DNA of 64,000 nt, from contig NW_008709027.1 in assembly GCF_000327385.1 (NCBI RefSeq), positions 2,219,952 through 2,283,951 of the forward strand, read 5' to 3'. Below, piece after piece: positions 59,490 to 64,000 of the stretch. Made by a program: the position numbers and the translations under genes. Source of the DNA: Lottia gigantea (lineage: Eukaryota > Mollusca > Gastropoda > Lottiidae). How positions within the stretch are numbered: position 1 is the first letter of the stretch; every line of letters starts with the position of its first letter. Under the pieces are notes generated by a model, which was not told where the DNA came from, made no database searches, and was given only the letters and a program-made list of their open reading frames with translations.

Positions 59490-62400
59490 GCAAATGGCGG
59501 ATGTTGGGCAAGACACTCCTGGACACCTTATACAACTTCTCATTATGAATTACTTCCTTAGTTCTTAAGCTACAATCAATATATTACCACTGTTGTTTGG
59601 ATTTTAGGTTTCGCTTTCAGATCGTTAGTTTTTTGGGTTTTTTTTGTTTATGTTGATTGCTTACCCAGTGACATCCCTTAAGATGAAAACAAATTGATGC
59701 AGATAGCTAGTCTTGGTTAAAAACGGGACGAGTGGGCATACTTTCTAAGTTACATATTATGTAGTTAAAAAATGCTGTAAATAGAAATTACCTAATGGAT
59801 TATACGTCTATCGAATAAGGCCAGCCAGGAATTGTATTTTATTTTATACAATGGCCATTGAATCAATATTTATCACTGTTTATGTTACAATGGGTGGAAT
59901 AAACATAGTAACTAACCAACTGGAGCGGAAACAACACCTATATCCGGTTGACAATTAACTTCCGCTTTTAGCTAGTAAATTGTCTTTACGGTATAATCTA
60001 TTGAAGAGGAGTGTAATTGTTTTAGTCTTGCAACGGAGATAGAACTGGTCTTCAAATACTGTTCAATAGCAAAACAGTATCTATCATTAACATCCAGCTG
60101 GGATTACATATCATTTAGATTAAAATATACTTTTAAATGTCAGGTCAGCTTGGTCTTATCACCAATGTCTATATGTACTAGTATTTTAATAGAATTAATA
60201 TTTCGGAAATATTTCTGCCATTGGCGTTAGCTGATTTGGCTTTGTATAAAAATTCATTACACGCGGCTACCATGTGAGTGAAATGGAGACTATTCATCTG
60301 TCATAGAATCACTTTAACTCGCTACTGAAATATTTGACAAAAGACTGTTCCATTAGAAATTAAATATCTATAGACCCAAGGGTACATAATGCTGATATGA
60401 TTTATATAACGCTAATTAGCTTGACTAAGCCTAGTCAACTTTACATTCTAATTATATTGAACTATAATCAATGTTTCCCCTCTCTGTCTCTCTCACTTTA
60501 TTTTATTATCAGACAATGCATTTTCACACTTCATGGTGAAATCGGCTTCAGGCTAAACAAGAAAAATATTGAACTGATAATCTATAGTAACTCAGTTACA
60601 ATTCATTCATCTCCTTCTTAAAGTCTGTCAAATTTTGAAGTGAAGCTTTGAAAGTTTGTGCACTGCCTTGAGATACAGTTTGTCTGAGAAACAGACTCGT
60701 CTGAAGGTGTAGATGACTGCAAATGTGAATGTCTAAATAAACAAATCAATAAGCCAGTCTAAATATTGTGATGATATTGAACGCATTGTGGTATTAGACA
60801 GTGAGATAATTCTATATCATGATCTTAAACAAATCATTCATAACACGGTCCTCAAATATACTTCTGACAATTATTTAAAGTACACTAGCCTTCAATTAAT
60901 TTGACCTCAAATTTGATCAACAAATATCTAACGCTAACGCTTAAAATTTGTTTCGATCGAAGCATAAAACAGTAATTTCAAATTTATTAAATGGTAATGC
61001 CGAAATAATGTGATTATTATGATAAAAACAGATTCTTCATTTTATTGATGTTTTCAACAACTTGACCAACTGGTGCCACTTATTACCAACCAATGTCTTG
61101 TGCAGTAGGTGGAATGTTGCAGTGACTGCTTGTTTTCCAACTGTCGAGGATATTAAATGTGTAAAGCCTGTAGGCCTAGTACAGAAGCTAAGAGATGGCA
61201 AAGGGACTACTCTTGTTGAGTGTAATCTTGCAAACCTAGGGACATGTTACTTGTAATCATTGACCCCTTTTTAAATATCGCTAAATACAATAATTGTGTT
61301 TTTAGCAAAATTGGAAGTGGCGAGGGAAGATCAAAATTGTTCTTGGCAATAATGGTGAATGATTTTGTTATTAATATTGCTTATAACTATACAATGGTTT
61401 AGTGCAGAGAGAAGGGAAATGGGTAATATCAAAATGAGGTTTTGAAATTGCGAAATTTCACAGTGAGAATTTAGCCAATGATTCTATATAGGTATACCTA
61501 AGGTGGGTGGGGCAAAAGTGAGAGATGTCCCTCTGAGGCGAGGCCCGAAGGGCAAAATCAAGAAGCCCATGGACGGGGCATTTGAAGGGGGGGGGGGGGG
61601 GATTTATGACATATTATAGAATTTATATGACACCATGTATATCTACTGGCTCTTATACTTTATGTTAATTCTAAGACGTATTATCACTTTAAACTACCAT
61701 CACTGATTTCCAAACGCTCTTGTAATCTAGAGAAGAAATTGAAAGGGACGATGGGAGACTATCCGTTTTTAATAAAATACTTCAGACTACTTTAATTTGT
61801 AAATGTAAATATCTGTAAATGATTCACACTTCTGAACGTGATTGGTAACCTGCCTTATATAAAGGCAGATACCTAATTTCATTAGAAACACGGTGGACAA
61901 CAATATTTATTACCTCAAATTATATTAGTTGTGGCATTACTTTATATAAATACCCCCTTCACATCGGAAAGAAGTCTTTACTGCACGACAACGGCGAAGG
62001 AAAATTTTAACAGATCGTGTTAAGGTCGTCAGGAGCAGGATAGATGCGCATCGTGCGGTTGTCGTAGATGTTCGGGAACTCATTGAGGACGTTTATGGTT
62101 ACCAATACATGCGTAGCAAAGATGCTGCGTAAACGGTTACACTTCCAACAGCTGTTACTTGGCGTTTTTACTGCGACCCTCGATATTCTGACACTTTCTA
62201 CGTTTTCTGAGCCATTTCGTTTCAACTGCGTTTATAGTTTGTTTAATACGACTATGAACTATGATCAGAGCGATAGTCCAGAAATATAAGTATGAACGAT
62301 TGATGTACATCGTATTTAGCCTTTTAAAACTAGAAAAGGATAGATGCTTGATTTATTTATATACAACAAGGTCATTTTTTTCTTACAAGAAATTTATCTA

Positions 62401-63116
62401 TGTTCCGAAGAAAAAGCAACTAGAATAGATGAAAATAATTTCCAACATAAGCTCAATTGTGACCAAATTTGAAACTACTAGATCCACGTTACATTAACAT
62501 TCTCTCGAAGAGAAAGTTGGATATTAGATTTTCGGGTCTTTTGATTGATCCAATAACATGGCCATGAAATAAATGTTGTACATTAAATTATGACTGTTAA
62601 AGTCAGTCGTACTATGAATAAATAAAGGAATAATTACTTAAATTGTTGATTAATTGAATGCGGGATTAATCGTGCAATGTCTCTATAATTATAGCTGACT
62701 CAACACGTAGATTTCTCCAGTGATTTCTTATGATTATACATGCTATTCTACATGTAAACTAAGGACGGGATGTTTATCGACTGGACTTACAGATTGTGGG
62801 AAACCAGACAGGTCAGTAAAATTAGATACGTTTCTTTATGATAAAATATGCACAATGTTGAAGGTCTACTGCCCAATCGTTGATATAGATCAGGGTTTTT
62901 TTTTAACCTTTTTCTTGTTATTACCCCCTCCCTCCTATAAATTCTTCCAATTCCGTGATTTTCATAAAGACTTTTCCTGCAATTTATTATGCTGGAGAAT
63001 ATGAACTGATGAGAACAACTTAAATTATAATAGTCCAAATTTTTTATTCGAGATTACAAAGCGCCCAATTACCCCCCTAAAACTTTAATATTACCGTATT
63101 TTGGTACCCACAGGTT
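59490..63116. other. Intergenic, no supported gene
   Basis: Apart from the 59491-59575 repeat, only short ORFs (for example 60397-60621, 61062-61256, 62007-62289) without signatures. A 15-G run at 61587-61601 is in a locally GC-rich patch (61500-61600) and could form a quadruplex. Confidence 0.5.
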
Positions 63117-63441
63117 GAATGAAATGAATGGAGTTGTGCGTCCTACTTTTCTGCACCATGAGAGCTAATGATGACGGACAACGCCATGCAGGGTGCAATA
63201 TGGGAAATTTAGCCAGGACAGCGGCATTAGCCTGCTCTTTTTCGATTTCCAGCTGTCGAGGGATTTTTATCGTGCACAGCCTGTAGCACCGGGCCCTCGG
63301 TTTGTTGTCCCATCCGAACGACTAGAAGCTTTTTCCATGTCAGCCCCTCTTACCTGCATGCAAAATCCGAAGATATTATCTCGACCTATGTCGGAGTTGA
63401 TGCAAGCGTCTAATTTACTAAGCCACCGCGGTTCCCTGGTC
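63117..63441 (-). mobile_element. tRNA-derived SINE, older copy
   Basis: The minus strand starts 'gcggtggcttagtaaattag' (box A region) and shares 'gcaggtaagaggggctgaca', 'atgccgctgtcctggc' and 'tggtgcagaaaagtaggacg' with the SINE at 10650-10930, ending in the same CATT-rich tail. Box B is eroded and no target duplication is clear, so it is older. It keeps about 80 bp of body that the 10.6-kb copy lacks. The plus-strand ORF at 63193-63444 is a shadow. Confidence 0.85.
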
Positions 63442-64000
63442 TAAATTTAAAAATAGAAAAAACATCATGTATGTACGACGGCGTATTAATCAACAATTGA
63501 CATTCCCCATCAATAATATCTCATATTACATATACCTACTATAAAACTGGAAATTTTTGGGTTGGCATGTATCTGTTGAGATGTAACGTTTTACTCCTGT
63601 TTGGGTTAAGGAAGACGTGCAATCAGAGTATTATACGTCAAAAGAGTGATCCTTAGCTATGTCAAGAGTGAGGATCGGCACTCACGTCCAACTCACTGCA
63701 CAAGCCCAAGGTCGGATATTACGATCAGCTAGAACTTTTATTTTAGATGCTATGAAAGTATACATGATCATGCACATATTCATTATTCCTTCAAATAAAT
63801 AATAATGAATTGTTGACCAAATAACCTGCACATGTCATCATATCAATAGCCGACAAGATTTGTCAACAGGTGAAATAAACCAAACTGTTTACTCTGAAAT
63901 GTTTCCTCGACAGTTGGAAATTGGAAATACGTTGATGAATAAACACTTCTGTCCGTTAGATTTATTTTCTGCAAGTCTAGGTGACAAATCGCATCATGTT
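63442..64000. other. AT-rich intergenic DNA
   Basis: No supported feature up to the end of the window. Confidence 0.5.

Overview
The window looks like mollusc, probably gastropod, nuclear DNA. The evidence is an AT-rich composition, genes split by GT-AG introns, and two Ly6/quiver-type genes of the invertebrate kind. There are also LINEs, a tRNA-derived SINE, hAT, Tc1 and Crypton remnants. The most telling sign is a repeat family built from tandem cores ('catcaagatcggataaaaa', 'aatcaatagggatcatc'), a GGAC-rich tract and a hairpin end, a design familiar from mollusc genomes. The species cannot be named from the sequence alone. One 50-N assembly gap is present.

Genes are sparse. A plus-strand Ly6-domain gene lies at 3082-3881 and a minus-strand paralogue at 22107-23236. 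Both have ten cysteines, a phase-1 intron in the middle of the domain and a hydrophobic C-terminal tail that suggests a GPI anchor. Their signal-peptide exons were not found. Two small minus-strand ORFs at 54146-54708 (a 92-aa membrane protein and a 42-aa coiled-coil peptide) and some exon-like pieces at 46163-46824 look coding but are not recognised.

The rest is repeats. Minisatellites have units of 33 bp (140-1137), 21 bp (4993-5316), 20 bp (14395-16104), 42 bp (two arrays, 40861-41496 and 42652-43225) and 51 bp (50592-50916). There are two recent tandem duplications (292 bp twice at 20799-21382; about 1.46 kb twice at 26735-29656). Transposons include a CR1/L2-like LINE (12030-13930), an RNase H-bearing LINE relic (55166-56505), a SINE with a perfect 15-bp target duplication (10635-10945), a 1.28-kb hAT-type element with a perfect 8-bp target duplication (17443-18736), and several short MITEs.

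The two most informative structures are nested. First, a Tc1-like element (48925-52936) is split by a 2.5-kb unclassified element flanked by GAAAAAC and by a 0.34-kb TTAA-flanked MITE; a second MITE copy lies at 7234-7607. Second, a 1.15-kb segment inside the 42-bp minisatellite carries a spliced C-terminal piece of a Crypton-type tyrosine recombinase (41782-42393). The genes show no sign of working as one pathway. The window reads as a gene-poor, repeat-accumulating region between scattered Ly6 paralogues.
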